Assembly: GCF_000023825.1 (NCBI RefSeq)
Contig: NC_013061.1
Location: forward strand, 4,526,001 to 4,590,000
DNA: 64,000 bases
Direction: 5' to 3'
Source of the DNA: Pedobacter heparinus DSM 2366
GTDB lineage: Bacteria; Bacteroidota; Bacteroidia; Sphingobacteriales; Sphingobacteriaceae
Each line of letters opens with the position of its first letter. Position 1 is the stretch's first letter. The notes below the pieces were generated by a model. The model did no database searches. It saw only the letters and a program-made list of their open reading frames with translations, and was not told where the DNA came from. Below are positions 44,585 through 53,185 of the stretch, piece by piece. The translations under genes and the position numbers were made by a program.

Positions 44585-47032
44585 TTATCTTTTACCTATG
44601 TTAATGATGTCAGCAAAAACACCGGCAGCAGTTACCTCGGCACCGGCTCCAGGTCCTTTTACTACCAGCGGACGCTCCTTATAACGATCAGTAGTAAAGG
44701 AGATAATGTTGTCGCTGCCGGAAAGCATATAGAAAGGGTGTGAGTCATCAACCATTTGCAGGGTAATGGCCACTTTACCATCCTCCAGCTTACCGATATA
44801 CCTCAATACTTTATTGCTTTTAGCTGCTTCATTTTTTAAGTTCTCAAAATGCGCCGCATTGTTTTCAAGTTCCTGGTAAAACTCGGCCACACTGCTGGCC
44901 GCCAGACAGGCCGGTGGCAGCATACTTTCTATGGCCACATCTTTTTCTTCAAGCGCATAACCTGCATCGCGGGCAAGGATCAGCATTTTACGCATAAAAT
45001 CTTTACCGTTCAGGTCGTCCCTCGGATCAGGTTCAGTATAACCCATATCCTGTGCCTCTTTTACAACTTCACTGAAAAGCCTGTCTCCCTTAAAGTTGTT
45101 AAAGATATAAGAGATGGTACCCGACAAGATGGCTTCAATGCGGTTGATCCTGTCGCCACTCAGCATCAGGTCCTTTAAGGTACGGATGATGGGCAGTCCT
45201 GCCCCCACATTGGTTTCATAATAAAACTCTACCCCGTGTTTTCTTGCCGCCTCTTTAAAAGCCACATACTGATCATATTCGGCAGAATTACCTATTTTAT
45301 TACAGGTAACCACCGAGATGCTCGATTGCAATACATCCAGGTAATGCCGGATCGGGTTATGGCTGGCAGTATTGTCTACAAATACACAATTGGCCAGGTT
45401 CATGGACTTCATCTTTTTGATAAACTCAGCCAGGTCTGCCTGTTCACCCTTTTCGTTCAGGGTATCTTCCCAATTGTTCAGATCTATTCCCTCTGCATCC
45501 AGGTACATTTTACGGGTATTGCTTACCCCCATTACCTTAACCTGCAGATCGTTATTTTTGGCCAGAAAAGGCATCTGGTGTTGTAATTGCTTAAATAAGG
45601 TTTTACCAATGTTTCCGGTACCCAGACAAAACACGTTCAGCGTTTTTTTCAGGTCGGCATAGAAAGCATCATGAACAGCGTTCACCGCTTTGGAAAGATC
45701 ACTGCGTGACAGGATTACGGAAATGTTATATTCTGACGAACCCTGGGCAATGGCGCGGATGTTTACCCCATTCCTGCCCAGCGCACTGAATAACCTTCCG
45801 GAAATACCCGGTGTGCGCTTCATGTTTTCACCCACTATCGCTAAAACCGAAAGTCCGTTTTCTACCTCCGGGTATTCCAGTTTACGGGCCTGAAGTTCCA
45901 GTTCAAATTCTTTATTGATGAGTGCCAGTGCTTTTAAGGCATCTGCAGGTTTAACGGCAAAGGTAATGCTGTGTTCGGATGAGGATTGTGTGATGAGGAC
46001 TACATTGACCTGCTCTCTGGACAACATAGAGAACAGCCTTCCGCTGAATCCGGCCTTACCAACCATACCGCTGCCGGATAAGTTAAGGATACTGATCTCA
46101 TCAATCGAAGAGATCCCTTTGATCGGCAGGCTGGAGGCATGCACATTGTGCCTGATATAGGTACCAGGGAAATCAACATTAAAAGTATTTTTAATGACTA
46201 TAGGTATTTTCTTTAAAAAGGCAGGGATCATGGTAGGTGGATAGATCACTTTGGCACCAAAATAAGAAAGTTCCATAGCCTCGGTATAACTCAGTTCAGG
46301 CAATGAAAAAGCCTTTTTAACGATCCTCGGATCAGCTGTTAACATGCCATCTACATCGGTCCAGATCTCAATTTCATCGGCACCAAGGGCTGCCCCCCAG
46401 ATGGCGGCTGTATAATCACTGCCCCCACGCCCTAAAGTAGTGATACGCCCTTCGTCGTTACTGGAAATGAAGCCGGTAACAAAAAGCAGTTTATCGTTAT
46501 TGCCTGCATAAAAATCCCTGATCAGGTTTTCAGTCAGCTCAGTGTTCACTTTCGCCTGTCCGAAGTTATGGTCTGTTTTAATCAGTTCCGAGCCATCTAC
46601 AAACAGGGCATTTGCAAAATATTGTCTCGCAATGTGGCTCACCATCATGGTTGAGCAGCGTTCGCCATAGCTTAAGATCAGGTCTTTGGTCTGCAAACTC
46701 AGCTCTTTCAGGTTATAAACTGCCTGCAGAATGTCTTCCAATTCATTTAAATAGATCTTTAGTTTGGTAAGTACCGGATTTTGAGCACTTGCAGGCAGCA
46801 ATGCACGGATCACCTCGAAGTGTTTGTCTTCTACCTTCTTCAGCGTTTCGGCATAGTCCTCTCCCTTTCTGGCACTTTCTGCCATATCCAGCAAAGTGTT
46901 GGTTACACCACCCATAGCAGATAAAACGACGATAGGGTGCTCAGCGTGCTTCCCCTTGATCAATATATCCATCAATGCACTTATGCTTTGAGCTGAACCG
47001 ACAGATGTACCTCCAAATTTTAAAATATTCAT
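44585..47032 (-). CDS. thrA: Bifunctional aspartate kinase/homoserine dehydrogenase I
   Basis: ThrA catalyses the first and third steps from aspartate to threonine. The 815-residue fusion starts with the aspartokinase domain (KFGGTSVGSAQS; GRGGSDYTAA near residue 200). A pair of ACT domains at about 315-460 (SGSGMVGKAGFSGRLFSML, VGENMKRTPGISGRLFSALGRNGVNI) should bind threonine as feedback inhibitor. The homoserine dehydrogenase domain begins NVFCLGTGNIGKTL near residue 465 and includes TNVGAGLPIIRTL and GTISYIFN. It heads the thrABC operon and is preceded by an attenuator. Confidence 0.98.
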   Translation of the reverse strand: MNILKFGGTSVGSAQSISALMDILIKGKHAEHPIVVLSAMGGVTNTLLDMAESARKGEDYAETLKKVEDKHFEVIRALLPASAQNPVLTKLKIYLNELEDILQAVYNLKELSLQTKDLILSYGERCSTMMVSHIARQYFANALFVDGSELIKTDHNFGQAKVNTELTENLIRDFYAGNNDKLLFVTGFISSNDEGRITTLGRGGSDYTAAIWGAALGADEIEIWTDVDGMLTADPRIVKKAFSLPELSYTEAMELSYFGAKVIYPPTMIPAFLKKIPIVIKNTFNVDFPGTYIRHNVHASSLPIKGISSIDEISILNLSGSGMVGKAGFSGRLFSMLSREQVNVVLITQSSSEHSITFAVKPADALKALALINKEFELELQARKLEYPEVENGLSVLAIVGENMKRTPGISGRLFSALGRNGVNIRAIAQGSSEYNISVILSRSDLSKAVNAVHDAFYADLKKTLNVFCLGTGNIGKTLFKQLQHQMPFLAKNNDLQVKVMGVSNTRKMYLDAEGIDLNNWEDTLNEKGEQADLAEFIKKMKSMNLANCVFVDNTASHNPIRHYLDVLQSSISVVTCNKIGNSAEYDQYVAFKEAARKHGVEFYYETNVGAGLPIIRTLKDLMLSGDRINRIEAILSGTISYIFNNFKGDRLFSEVVKEAQDMGYTEPDPRDDLNGKDFMRKMLILARDAGYALEEKDVAIESMLPPACLAASSVAEFYQELENNAAHFENLKNEAAKSNKVLRYIGKLEDGKVAITLQMVDDSHPFYMLSGSDNIISFTTDRYKERPLVVKGPGAGAEVTAAGVFADIINIGKR

Positions 47033-47043
47033 AGTTGTTGGTT

Positions 47044-47085
47044 AAAAAAAAAGCGCCTTCCTGGATTAGAGGAAGGCGCTTTTTG
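47044..47085 (-). terminator. Attenuator terminator of the thr operon
   Basis: Read on the minus strand, AAGCGCCTTCC, a nine-base loop and GGAAGGCGCTT are followed by a long T-run, ending shortly before the thrA start at 47032. Because it lies between the leader peptide and thrA, it can only serve as a regulated terminator. Confidence 0.95.
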
Positions 47086-47113
47086 TGGTTTTTATATTTT
47101 CTATTTTAGCCCA

Positions 47114-47182
47114 CTAGCTTACCTTCCTCCGTTCGATGCCGGTGGTTGTGGTAATAGTGGTTGTGGTCAAATTTTTATACAT
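47114..47182 (-). CDS. thrL: thr operon leader peptide (22 residues)
   Basis: The minus-strand frame from ATG at 47180-47182 to TAG at 47114-47116 encodes MYKNLTTTTITTTTGI followed by six residues. It has eight threonine and two isoleucine codons, most of them consecutive, just like the ThrL leader of enterobacteria. Scarcity of charged Thr-tRNA should stall the ribosome in the Thr run. The terminal part of the frame carries GAGGAAGG (plus strand 47122-47129), complementary to the 5' arm of the terminator, so a stalled ribosome would favour an antiterminator. It is too short for ordinary gene finding. Confidence 0.93.
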   Translation of the reverse strand: MYKNLTTTTITTTTGIERRKVS

Positions 47183-47332
47183 TGTATTATTTACACTAAC
47201 GAGGCGTAAAGTAAAGGCATATTTTTTTAATTCGCAAATGATTGTGAAAATAAATTATTCAATCGATCGGTTTAGTAGGATTTCACCTGAAGGAGTACAT
47301 AACGTTACAATTTCTTATCTTTATCGCCTTAT

Positions 47333-48253
47333 ATGCAAGGATTAGTAATAAAATCGACCGGTAGCTGGTATCAGGTGCATGCTGAAAATGGCCTGGACTA
47401 TGATTGCCGTATAAAAGGTAAGTTCAGGATACAGGGCATCCAAACCACTAATCCTGTTGCAGTGGGCGACCGTGTGGAGTTTGAACTAGAACCAAATTCG
47501 GACAACGGCATCATCAATAAGCTATACGACAGACGGAATTACATCATCCGAAAATCGATTAACCTGTCTAAACAGGCCCAGATCATTGCGGCCAATATGG
47601 ACCAGGCTTTTTTAGTGGTTACGCTGGCTTCTCCCCGTACTTCACTGGGTTTTATCGATCGTTTTCTGGCCACTGCCGAGGCTTATGATATCCCTGCTAT
47701 GCTGATATTTAACAAGCTTGACCTTTTTCATGAAGAAGGGCTGGAAATACTGGCCGAGTACCAAGGCATTTATGAAAATATTGGTTACCCCTGTTATTCG
47801 GTTTCTGCACTTAAGGGCACAAACATCCCTTTGATCGAATCTTTGTTAAAAGACAAGACGACTTTATTTTCAGGACATTCAGGTGTAGGAAAATCGAGCC
47901 TGATCAATGCCTTATTGCCCGGGCACAGCATTAAAACAGGTGAAATTTCGGGATCCAGTGATAAAGGGCAGCATACCACTACTTTTGCCGAAATGCATGC
48001 CTTACCTTTTGGTGGTTACCTGATTGATACCCCGGGCATACGTGAACTGGGTATATTTGACATCAGACCTGAGGAACTCGGACATTATTTCAGGGAAATG
48101 AGGGATTTGATGCACCAATGTAAGTTTAACAATTGCCGGCATGTAAACGAGCCTGGCTGTGCCGTAATTAAAGCTGTAGAAAGTGGGGAAATAGAACTGA
48201 GCAGATACGAAAGTTACCTGAGTATTTATCATGGTAACGAAACCAGGGCTTAA
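47333..48253 (+). CDS. rsgA: Ribosome small-subunit GTPase RsgA
   Basis: RsgA is a circularly permuted GTPase that checks late 30S assembly. The 306-residue protein has an N-terminal OB-fold (about 1-70) and a permuted G domain in which NKLD (about residue 125) comes before the P-loop GHSGVGKSSLIN (near 180) and DTPGIRELG. A C-terminal zinc-binding helical domain follows with CKFNNCRHVNEPGC. It is divergent from the thr operon, starting 150 bases from the leader peptide. dtd follows after two bases. Confidence 0.96.
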   Translation: MQGLVIKSTGSWYQVHAENGLDYDCRIKGKFRIQGIQTTNPVAVGDRVEFELEPNSDNGIINKLYDRRNYIIRKSINLSKQAQIIAANMDQAFLVVTLASPRTSLGFIDRFLATAEAYDIPAMLIFNKLDLFHEEGLEILAEYQGIYENIGYPCYSVSALKGTNIPLIESLLKDKTTLFSGHSGVGKSSLINALLPGHSIKTGEISGSSDKGQHTTTFAEMHALPFGGYLIDTPGIRELGIFDIRPEELGHYFREMRDLMHQCKFNNCRHVNEPGCAVIKAVESGEIELSRYESYLSIYHGNETRA

Positions 48254-48255
48254 AC

Positions 48256-48708
48256 ATGAGGGCAGTTATTCAAAGAGTTGTTGCAGCCAGCTGCCAAGTG
48301 GATGAAAATATTACAGGCAGCATTGACAATGGTTTTTTGGTATTGCTGGGTATTGAGGATGCAGATACAGCAGCAGACCTGGTATGGCTGGCACAAAAGA
48401 TTGCTGCCATGCGTGTATTTGGAGATGAAAACGGTTTGATGAATAAGGCGCTGGCAGATATTGACGGGAATATTCTGCTGGTCAGTCAGTTTACCTTATT
48501 TGCGGCTACAAAGAAAGGAAACAGGCCTGGATTTACCCGGGCTGCCAGACCAGAAAAAGCAATCCCATTATATGAAAGCATGGTCAAAGAACTTTCCAGG
48601 CTATTGGGAAAAGCGGTACAGACCGGCATTTTTGGGGCAGACATGAAGATCAGCCTGGTTAATGATGGCCCGGTAACGATAATTATTGATACAAAAAACA
48701 AGGAATAA
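48256..48708 (+). CDS. dtd: D-aminoacyl-tRNA deacylase
   Basis: Dtd hydrolyses D-amino acids wrongly attached to tRNA. The 150-residue protein shows MRAVIQRVVAASCQVD at the start, LLVSQFTLFA (the SQxT active-site motif) near residue 76, and the NDGPVTIIID motif near the C-terminus, which holds the Gly-cisPro-equivalent NxGP region. The gene lies two bases after rsgA and its stop codon shares a base with the start of the next gene, so the three are translationally coupled. Confidence 0.96.
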   Translation: MRAVIQRVVAASCQVDENITGSIDNGFLVLLGIEDADTAADLVWLAQKIAAMRVFGDENGLMNKALADIDGNILLVSQFTLFAATKKGNRPGFTRAARPEKAIPLYESMVKELSRLLGKAVQTGIFGADMKISLVNDGPVTIIIDTKNKE

Positions 48709-49052
48709 TGACCATAAAAGAAGCACAGGAAGCGGTTGATCAATGGATAGCTACTACCGGCATCCGTTATTTTAATGAGCTGACCAATACAGCCATCCTG
48801 ATGGAAGAGGTTGGTGAAGTCGCCCGGATCATGTCGCGTAAATACGGAGAACAATCGTTTAAAAAGAGTGATGAAGCCGTTGACCTGGGGGATGAAATGG
48901 CAGATGTACTGTTTGTACTGATCTGCCTGGCCAACCAGACAGGTATTGACCTGACCGCTGCTTTGGAGAAGAACCTGGTTAAAAAAAGCATCAGGGATGC
49001 GGAAAGGCATAAAAATAATGAGAAGCTACAAAAAAAGCAGGGTTTACATTGA
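48708..49052 (+). CDS. MazG-like nucleotide pyrophosphohydrolase
   Basis: The 114-residue all-alpha protein has the MazG-type metal-binding pattern: EEVGEVARIMSRKYGEQ (ExxE) and LGDEMADVLFVLICLAN (ExxD), about 25 residues apart. Such enzymes hydrolyse nucleoside triphosphates or damaged nucleotides to the monophosphate. The start overlaps the dtd stop by one base (TAATG). The last codons and the stop lie inside a terminator hairpin at 49025-49070, so transcription ends right at the gene end. Confidence 0.9.
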   Translation: MTIKEAQEAVDQWIATTGIRYFNELTNTAILMEEVGEVARIMSRKYGEQSFKKSDEAVDLGDEMADVLFVLICLANQTGIDLTAALEKNLVKKSIRDAERHKNNEKLQKKQGLH

Positions 49053-49070
49053 CCCTGCTTTTTTTGTAGC
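49025..49070. terminator. Bidirectional terminator with a perfect 18-bp stem
   Basis: GCTACAAAAAAAGCAGGG (49025-49042) and its exact inverted copy at 49053-49070 surround a ten-base loop that contains the TGA stop of the MazG-like gene. Each strand ends its inner stem with seven T residues, so it can terminate both that operon and the convergent HIT/greA transcript. Confidence 0.93.
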
Positions 49071-49135
49071 GGAAATTTTCCGGTCCTTCATCGGGAAAGG
49101 TTTCCCGGATTTGGGGGAGTGATCTGTTTTTCCTT

Positions 49136-49537
49136 TTAATCTTTAGAAAGTGCTGCCTTAATCTTAACCGCCGCCTCTGCAAGTTCTTCCTGCGTCGGTT
49201 GCAGCTTTGCCCTACTAAAATTCATATCACTTACATTATTCATTGGAATGAGATGGATATGCACATGTGGTACTTCCAGGCCAATTACGGCAACGCCCAC
49301 TTTTTTACATGGAAAAGCTTCCTTTAAACCTGTCGCCACAATTTTAGCAAACAAGGTTAACCCGAAATAGCTTTCTTCATCCATATCGAAGATATAATCG
49401 ATCTCCTTTTTGGGGATCACCAGCACGTGCCCCATCACCAATGGGCTCACATCCAAAAATGCCAGAAATTCTGTAGTTTCTGCTACAATATGTGCGGGTA
49501 TTTCACCGCTTACTATTTTTGAAAAGATACTGGCCAT
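49136..49537 (-). CDS. HIT-family hydrolase
   Basis: The 133-residue protein carries the histidine triad HVHIHLIP at about residues 96-103, plus FLDVSPLVMGHVLVIPKKE typical of the Hint/HinT branch. Such proteins hydrolyse nucleotide phosphoramidates such as adenylated lysine intermediates. It follows greA by six bases and is probably co-transcribed with it. The 3' side faces the bidirectional terminator at 49025. Confidence 0.95.
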   Translation of the reverse strand: MASIFSKIVSGEIPAHIVAETTEFLAFLDVSPLVMGHVLVIPKKEIDYIFDMDEESYFGLTLFAKIVATGLKEAFPCKKVGVAVIGLEVPHVHIHLIPMNNVSDMNFSRAKLQPTQEELAEAAVKIKAALSKD

Positions 49538-49543
49538 ATTTTT

Positions 49544-50017
49544 TTATCTGCTGATCTCTAAAATTTCAAATTCCATTTTCCCTGCGGGCACTTCAATCTC
49601 TGTGGTATCACCAACAGATTTACCCAATAATCCTTTTGCAATAGGTGATTTTACGGAGATTTTTCCGGTTTTAAGATCGGCCTCAGATTCAGCTACCAAC
49701 TGGTATGACATCGTAGCACCATTTTTAACATTTTTGATCTTTACGATAGAAAGTGCAAGTACCTTTGATGTATCCAATTTGGATTCATCTATCAACCGGG
49801 CAGTAGAAAGTGTAGCTTCCATTTTGGCAATTTTTGCCTCGTGCAGGCCTTGCGCCTCTTTTGCAGCATCATACTCAGCGTTCTCAGAAAGATCACCTTT
49901 ATCTCTCGCCTCAGCTATCGCCCTTGAAATCAGCTGCCTGCCAGTAGTTTTTAAATACTGCAGTTCTTCTTTCAGTTTATCTAAACCATCTTGGGTATAA
50001 TATGTTACCTCTGTCAT
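49544..50017 (-). CDS. greA: Transcription elongation factor GreA
   Basis: GreA enters the secondary channel of RNA polymerase and triggers cleavage of backtracked RNA. The 157-residue protein has the N-terminal coiled coil (MTEVTYYTQDGLDKLKEELQ to about residue 75), with the acidic tip in ARDKGDLSENAEYDAAKEAQ. The FKBP-like C-terminal domain ends SPIAKGLLGKSVGDTTEIEVPAG. Length and motifs are standard. HIT follows six bases downstream. Confidence 0.97.
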   Translation of the reverse strand: MTEVTYYTQDGLDKLKEELQYLKTTGRQLISRAIAEARDKGDLSENAEYDAAKEAQGLHEAKIAKMEATLSTARLIDESKLDTSKVLALSIVKIKNVKNGATMSYQLVAESEADLKTGKISVKSPIAKGLLGKSVGDTTEIEVPAGKMEFEILEISR

Positions 50018-50044
50018 AGCTCGTTTATTTTTTTGTAAATCCTC

Positions 50045-50091
50045 TAAAAAACAAACAAGACTACATCGGTTTTTAAGCCTACATAGTCTTG
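50045..50091 (-). terminator. Terminator between the 2-hydroxyacid dehydrogenase gene and greA
   Basis: On the minus strand CAAGACTA and TAGTCTTG form 8-bp arms around 20 bases and are followed by TTTGTTTTTT. The position fits the end of the rsmA/dehydrogenase transcript. Confidence 0.7.
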
Positions 50092-50184
50092 CTTCAATTG
50101 AAACGAAGATAACAGGGAGTTAGCATAAAAGCAAATTTTTAAGATTATTTTAACTTTCATTTACAATACGCCCTGTTCATGCTT

Positions 50185-51108
50185 TCAGATGTCCTTTAAC
50201 TTTTCTGCCAGAACTTCTGAAATCTTACGGTAAGAATCGAATGTCCAGCCACCAACATGAGGTGTTAACACAACCTTTTCAGCTAATTTAAGCGCATTAT
50301 ACCATTCCTGATTGCTTAATGCCGGAAATTTTTCTACCTCCAGTACATCCAGCCCCGCACCGAGTATCTTACCCTGGGCTATCGCTTTTAAAACGGCTTC
50401 GGTGCTAACCACCTCGCCCCTGGCGGTATTGATAAAAAACAGGGGTTTACGAAAATGGAACAGGTATTCTTCATTTACCATTTGCCTTGTTTCGGGGGTT
50501 AAAGGAATATGCAGGCTCAGCACATCACTTTGCTTTACAATTTCTTCCATGCTGACCTCCCTGGCATAGGCATCACTAAAACCCGTTTTATATTTATCAT
50601 AAGCAATGACATGGACATCAAAGCCGGAAAGCTTTTTAGCGAAGCTTTTGCCCATAAATCCATAACCGATAATCCCAACTGTTTTACCCTTTAGTTCATA
50701 TCCGCGGTTACCTTCTCTATCCCACACACCCTTACGCACTTCTGTATCAGCATTCCGAAAATTGTTCATGAGCGCCAGCAACATGCCAATAGCATGTTCT
50801 CCTACAGCATCCATATTGCCTTCGGGGGCATTCAGTAATTTGATCCCCTTTAATTTGGCAAAGGCCTCATCAATATTATCCAGTCCTGCCCCTGCCCTTG
50901 CAATGAATTTCAGGTTTGGGGCTGCTTCCATTAATTCTTTATCTATTAAAAATTTGGTGCGGACAGCAATCCCTTCATAATCCGCAATGATGGCCAGTGT
51001 TTCTGCCCTGGTAATCAAGGGGCGGTCATGTACATCATAACCCATTGCAGCAGCCCTTTCTTTAAATATAGGGTGCAGGTCATCAACAATTAAGATCTTT
51101 CCTTTCAT
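50185..51108 (-). CDS. D-isomer 2-hydroxyacid dehydrogenase (phosphoglycerate dehydrogenase-like)
   Basis: The 307-residue NAD-dependent enzyme has the family layout: an N-terminal flavodoxin-like half, then the Rossmann domain with GIIGYGFMGKSFAKKL near residue 148. The catalytic Arg is in NTARGEVV, the Glu near GAGLDVLEVEKF and the His in TPHVGGWT. It lacks the C-terminal ACT domain of long SerA enzymes, so it is either a short phosphoglycerate dehydrogenase or a general 2-ketoacid reductase. It lies 53 bases after rsmA. Confidence 0.92.
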   Translation of the reverse strand: MKGKILIVDDLHPIFKERAAAMGYDVHDRPLITRAETLAIIADYEGIAVRTKFLIDKELMEAAPNLKFIARAGAGLDNIDEAFAKLKGIKLLNAPEGNMDAVGEHAIGMLLALMNNFRNADTEVRKGVWDREGNRGYELKGKTVGIIGYGFMGKSFAKKLSGFDVHVIAYDKYKTGFSDAYAREVSMEEIVKQSDVLSLHIPLTPETRQMVNEEYLFHFRKPLFFINTARGEVVSTEAVLKAIAQGKILGAGLDVLEVEKFPALSNQEWYNALKLAEKVVLTPHVGGWTFDSYRKISEVLAEKLKDI

Positions 51109-51161
51109 CTTTCAATTTTATTTTTCGGTCGGATGGCGTTTTTTGGTTATTAAAAATAATG

Positions 51162-51944
51162 TTACTTTGACAACTGAGCCAGGTGAGAGGTAAGCACAAT
51201 AAAATCGTTCACACTCAACTGTTCGGCTCTTTTGTCAAAAAATGGATGTTCGTCCATTTTGTCTTTGGGGATAATACCTGAAAGCGCATTTCTCAGGGTT
51301 TTTCTGCGCTGGTTAAAACCTGCTTTTACCGTGCGCCAAAATAGTTTTTCATCACAGGGTAATGTTTCAACAGCATTTCTGCTTAGCCTGATCACTCCTG
51401 AATTTACCTTTGGTGGCGGGTTAAATGTACCTGGTTTAACGGTAAACAGGTATTCTATATGATAATAGGCCTGGATCAGCACACTCAATATCCCATAATC
51501 TTTGGTCCCTTCTTTTGAAGCGCAGCGTTCTGCCACTTCCTTTTGAAACATCCCAACCATTTCTACAACACTGGACCTGTTTTCGAGAATTTTGAACAAA
51601 ATCTGGGAAGATATATTGTACGGAAAATTGCCAATAATAGCATATTTATCCTTAAATATATCCGACAGGTTTAAGGCTAGAAAGTCGCCATTTATCAACC
51701 TGCTCCCAAGTTGGGGATATTTTTGCTGCAAAAAATGATAGGACTCTACATCAATATCTATCAAATAGGTTTCCAGATCTTTTCGCTCCAGTAACAGATC
51801 AGACAAAATACCCATGCCAGGCCCAACTTCAAGTACCTGTTTGTATTTATCGGTATGAACAAGGCCATTTACGATTTTGGCCGCAATGTTTTTATCGGTT
51901 AAAAAATGTTGCCCCAAATGCTTTTTTGCCCTAACCAAACTCAT
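51162..51944 (-). CDS. rsmA: 16S rRNA dimethyladenosine transferase (KsgA)
   Basis: RsmA dimethylates two adjacent adenines in helix 45 of 16S rRNA using SAM. The 260-residue protein starts VRAKKHLGQHFLTDKNIAAKIV and shows motif I EVGPGMGILSD, the acidic YLIDID, the catalytic NFPYNISSQ and the C-terminal helical domain (FNQRRKTLRNALSG). It reads away from pdxA, which lies 101 bases off on the plus strand; the rsmA-pdxA pairing is a common bacterial arrangement. Confidence 0.97.
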   Translation of the reverse strand: MSLVRAKKHLGQHFLTDKNIAAKIVNGLVHTDKYKQVLEVGPGMGILSDLLLERKDLETYLIDIDVESYHFLQQKYPQLGSRLINGDFLALNLSDIFKDKYAIIGNFPYNISSQILFKILENRSSVVEMVGMFQKEVAERCASKEGTKDYGILSVLIQAYYHIEYLFTVKPGTFNPPPKVNSGVIRLSRNAVETLPCDEKLFWRTVKAGFNQRRKTLRNALSGIIPKDKMDEHPFFDKRAEQLSVNDFIVLTSHLAQLSK

Positions 51945-52045
51945 GTTGTTCTCCCTTAAAAAGCTGTAAAAATATTAAAGTTTTATGAGTATCGGACTAA
52001 CATTAAGGTGAAATTCTGTAATTTGCGCCAAATTTCTATTCAGGC

Positions 52046-53125
52046 ATGAGCAATAAAATTAAAATTGGGATAAGCATAGGCGATATAAACGGCATCGGAT
52101 TAGAAGTAATTTTGAAGGCCTTGTCGCACAACAGCATACTTGATTACTGTACACCAATAGTTTACGGGCATACAAAAGTTGCTTCTTATCATAGAAAGGC
52201 ATTGGGGCTTACCGACTTCGCTTTTAATGTGATCAATGAACCGGCCACAGCAAACCCCAAAAAGCCCAACCTGATCAACTGCTGGGAGGAAGATGTCAAG
52301 ATTGACCTTGGTATCTCAAACGAAACAGGCGGTAAGTATGCTTTAATATCTCTTCAAAAAGCTACCGATGCATTGGTAAAAGGAGAAATTGATGCGCTTG
52401 TTACCGCACCGATCAATAAACACAACATTCAATCGGATACTTTTAAATTTCCGGGACATACAGAATATTTACAGGAACAGAGCAACAGCAATGATGTACT
52501 GATGTTCATGATCAGCGAGGACATCCGTGTGGGTGTAGTAACGGGACACATTCCGGTTGCGGCTATTGCCCCCCACATCAGCAAAGAAAAAATTGTAAAA
52601 AAACTGATGTTGATGAACGAGAGCTTAAAGAAAGATTTCTGGATAGAAAAACCAAAAATTGCAGTACTTGGCTTAAATCCGCATGCCGGAGATAACGGCC
52701 TGTTAGGTAAAGAGGAGGAAAACATAATTGTACCTGCGATACAGGAGGCCTTTGATAAAGGCATAATTTGTTTTGGGCCATATCCTGCAGATGGTTTTTT
52801 TGGAAACGGCAGCTACAAACAGTTTGATGCAGTATTGGCGATGTACCATGATCAGGGACTGATCCCGTTTAAGACCATTGCTTTTGGCACCGGGGTTAAC
52901 TTCTCTGCCGGACTAAAAATTGTACGTACCTCACCTGACCATGGTACCGGTTATGACATTGCTGGTAAAAATCTTGCAGATCCCTCTTCGTTTATTGAAG
53001 CCGTATTTGCAGCTACACATATAGTTAAGAACAGAAGAGAACAGGAAGCCTTACTTGGCAATCAATTAAGAAGCGGTGGAAAAATTATTGAAACTCCCGC
53101 CGATATGAAGGACGACGCGAATTAA
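52046..53125 (+). CDS. pdxA: 4-hydroxythreonine-4-phosphate dehydrogenase
   Basis: PdxA oxidises 4-phosphohydroxythreonine in the DXP-dependent route to pyridoxal phosphate. The 359-residue protein shows KIGISIGDINGIGLEVILKAL, DALVTAPINKHNIQ, FPGHTEYL (metal-binding His), GLNPHAGDNGLLG, AMYHDQGLIPFK and RTSPDHGTGYDIAG. All metal ligands appear present. The yceD promoter begins just after its stop, so it is separately transcribed from the fatty-acid cluster. Confidence 0.97.
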   Translation: MSNKIKIGISIGDINGIGLEVILKALSHNSILDYCTPIVYGHTKVASYHRKALGLTDFAFNVINEPATANPKKPNLINCWEEDVKIDLGISNETGGKYALISLQKATDALVKGEIDALVTAPINKHNIQSDTFKFPGHTEYLQEQSNSNDVLMFMISEDIRVGVVTGHIPVAAIAPHISKEKIVKKLMLMNESLKKDFWIEKPKIAVLGLNPHAGDNGLLGKEEENIIVPAIQEAFDKGIICFGPYPADGFFGNGSYKQFDAVLAMYHDQGLIPFKTIAFGTGVNFSAGLKIVRTSPDHGTGYDIAGKNLADPSSFIEAVFAATHIVKNRREQEALLGNQLRSGGKIIETPADMKDDAN

Positions 53126-53132
53126 AAAAGAA

Positions 53133-53164
53133 TTTGCACTGAATAAAAATAATCCCTACATTTG
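53133..53164 (+). promoter_or_regulatory. Bacteroidota promoter of the yceD-rpmF-plsX-fabH cluster
   Basis: TTTG at 53133-53136, a 20-base spacer and TACATTTG at 53157-53164 are an exact match to the TTTG/TAnnTTTG consensus. Transcription should start near 53170, which rules out the TTG at 53162 as a start codon. Confidence 0.85.
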
Positions 53165-53185
53165 CGGGCTAAAATTTTGTTACAA

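Noticed and set aside
47136..47345. Plus-strand 69-residue frame starting with a run of valines opposite the thr leader
   Set aside because: The valine run is the complement of the Thr codons in the leader peptide. The frame has no family resemblance and overlaps the rsgA start.
49410..50000. 196-residue plus-strand frame opposite greA and the HIT gene
   Set aside because: Its Ser/Phe/Ile-rich composition is the antisense of two well-conserved genes.
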